A DNA stretch of 64,000 nt, taken from Nocardioides kongjuensis (lineage in GTDB: Bacteria; Actinomycetota; Actinomycetes; Propionibacteriales; Nocardioidaceae). Of this stretch, positions 63,185 to 64,000 are shown piece by piece. The number at the start of each line of letters is the position of its first letter. Position 1 is the first letter of the stretch. The notes under the pieces were generated by a model. It was not told where the DNA came from and searched no databases. It was given only the letters and a program-made list of their open reading frames with translations. Position numbers and translations under genes: made by a program. The stretch lies in assembly GCF_013409625.1 (NCBI RefSeq), contig NZ_JACCBF010000001.1, forward strand, positions 3,351,001 through 3,415,000, read 5' to 3'.

Positions 63185-64000
63185 ATGCGCTTCTCCTTCG
63201 CCGAGGGCATGACCCAGGCCGACTACTACGCCCCGCTCGCCCAGGCCTGCGAGGCCGCCGGGTACACCTCGATGACGATCGCGGACAGCCTGATCTACCC
63301 GCAGGAGTCGGACTCGAAGTACCCCTACACCGACACCGGGGACCGCGAGTTCCTGCTCGGCAAGCAGTTCATCGAGACCTTCATCCTGTGCGCGCACCTC
63401 TTCGCGGTGACCGAGACGCTGCGCCTCACGCCGTTCGTCCTCAAGCTGCCGATCCGCCCACCCGTGCTGGTCGCCAAGCAGGCCTCGTCGCTGGCCTACC
63501 TGTCCAAGAACCGCCTCGGCCTCGGCGTCGGCCTCTCGCCGTGGCCCGAGGACTTCGCCGCCCTCGGCGTGCCGTGGGAGAAGCGCGGCAAGCGGATGGA
63601 CGAGTGCATGGACATCCTGCGCGGCCTCACCCAGCCCGGCGACGAGCCGACCTTCTTCGGCTACCAGGGCGAGTTCTTCGACATCGAGCCCCTCCAGCAG
63701 TGCCCGGCGCCGACCGAGAGGATCCCGCTGCTCGTCGGCGGCCACTCGGACGCCGCCCTGCGCCGCGCCGTACGCAAGGGCGACGGGTGGATGCACGCCG
63801 GGGGCGACGGCGAGGAGCTCGACCGGCTGCTCACCCGGCTCGCGGAGATCCGCAAGGAGGAGGGCGACACCCGCGACGACTTCGAGGTGCACGTGATCTC
63901 GTACGACGCCTACACCCTCGACGGCATCAAGCGGCTCGAGGACAGGGGCGTCACCGACTGCATCGTCGGCTTCCGGGTGCCCTACATCAAGGGCCCCGAC
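63185..64000 (+). CDS. LLM-class flavin (F420 or FMN)-dependent oxidoreductase (3' end outside window)
   Basis: An ATG at 63185 opens 272 codons to the window edge with no stop. MRFSFAEGMTQADYYAPLAQ, VLVAKQASSLAYLSKNRLGL, LGVGLSPWPEDFAALGVPWE and IPLLVGGHSDAALRRAVRKG are the standard blocks of luciferase-like TIM-barrel monooxygenases and F420-dependent reductases. Its substrate is unknown; placement under a KstR-type operator points to steroid side-chain or ring catabolism. The remaining C-terminus lies beyond position 64000. Confidence 0.9.
   Translation, partial: MRFSFAEGMTQADYYAPLAQACEAAGYTSMTIADSLIYPQESDSKYPYTDTGDREFLLGKQFIETFILCAHLFAVTETLRLTPFVLKLPIRPPVLVAKQASSLAYLSKNRLGLGVGLSPWPEDFAALGVPWEKRGKRMDECMDILRGLTQPGDEPTFFGYQGEFFDIEPLQQCPAPTERIPLLVGGHSDAALRRAVRKGDGWMHAGGDGEELDRLLTRLAEIRKEEGDTRDDFEVHVISYDAYTLDGIKRLEDRGVTDCIVGFRVPYIKGPD

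Overview
The window is very GC-rich, gene-dense DNA with frequent GTG starts, ATGA/GTGA stop-start overlaps and actinobacterial family content (HspR/HAIR heat-shock control, KstR-type operators, F420-type enzymes, DUF3151, DUF6230/DUF6114, SigE-type sigma factor). I infer a high-GC actinomycete, most likely Nocardioides or a close relative. This is chromosomal DNA. I saw no rRNA, tRNA, insertion sequence, integrase, prophage or CRISPR array.

Layout. 1-9.3 kb: the end of a DUF2306 membrane gene, a SRPBCC protein, purB, two acetyltransferases around a HIT-like gene, purD, then a divergent hydrolase/TetR pair with its own operator and a Ser/Thr kinase with an FG-GAP sensor domain. 9.3-16 kb: a receiver-PAS-PAS histidine kinase, purA with a structured leader, a GGDEF protein, a ketosteroid-isomerase-like gene under a KstR-type operator, and a one-chain acyl-CoA carboxyltransferase. 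16-26.6 kb: lipid kinase, class I lysyl-tRNA synthetase, DUF3151, an MFS exporter, ilvA, fbaA, an anti-sigma-like/sigma pair, a SpoU methyltransferase, DedA and a VOC protein.

26.6-34.5 kb: three tandem 156-bp repeats sit directly upstream of a five-gene, translationally coupled operon: SWIM zinc finger, DUF5691, MoxR-like AAA+ ATPase, DUF5682 (TraB/Tiki-like motifs) and a VWA protein. This is the best candidate for a poorly described multi-protein system here. 34.5-43.5 kb: pyrE, aminotransferase, membrane protein, clpB behind a HAIR operator, a large orphan protein and a large XRE regulator.

43.5-47.6 kb: two tandem copies of a DUF445 plus Abi-alpha gene pair. 47.8-52.8 kb: signal peptidase I, then six genes encoding exported or membrane proteins (three DUF6230-like, two DUF6114, one secreted) with tight stop-start overlaps and large palindromes. 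52.9-57.1 kb: hspR-dnaJ-grpE-dnaK, driven from a HAIR site upstream of dnaK; HspR would also reach clpB. 57.1-64 kb: two TPR-LuxR regulators around a hypothetical gene, a membrane-anchored protein, and the edge of what looks like a steroid-catabolism locus: a SnoaL-like protein, a deazaflavin-dependent reductase and an LLM flavin oxidoreductase sharing a second KstR-type operator.

Two families of dispersed palindromic repeats lie between genes. The octamer GTACGACG recurs on both strands far more often than base composition suggests.
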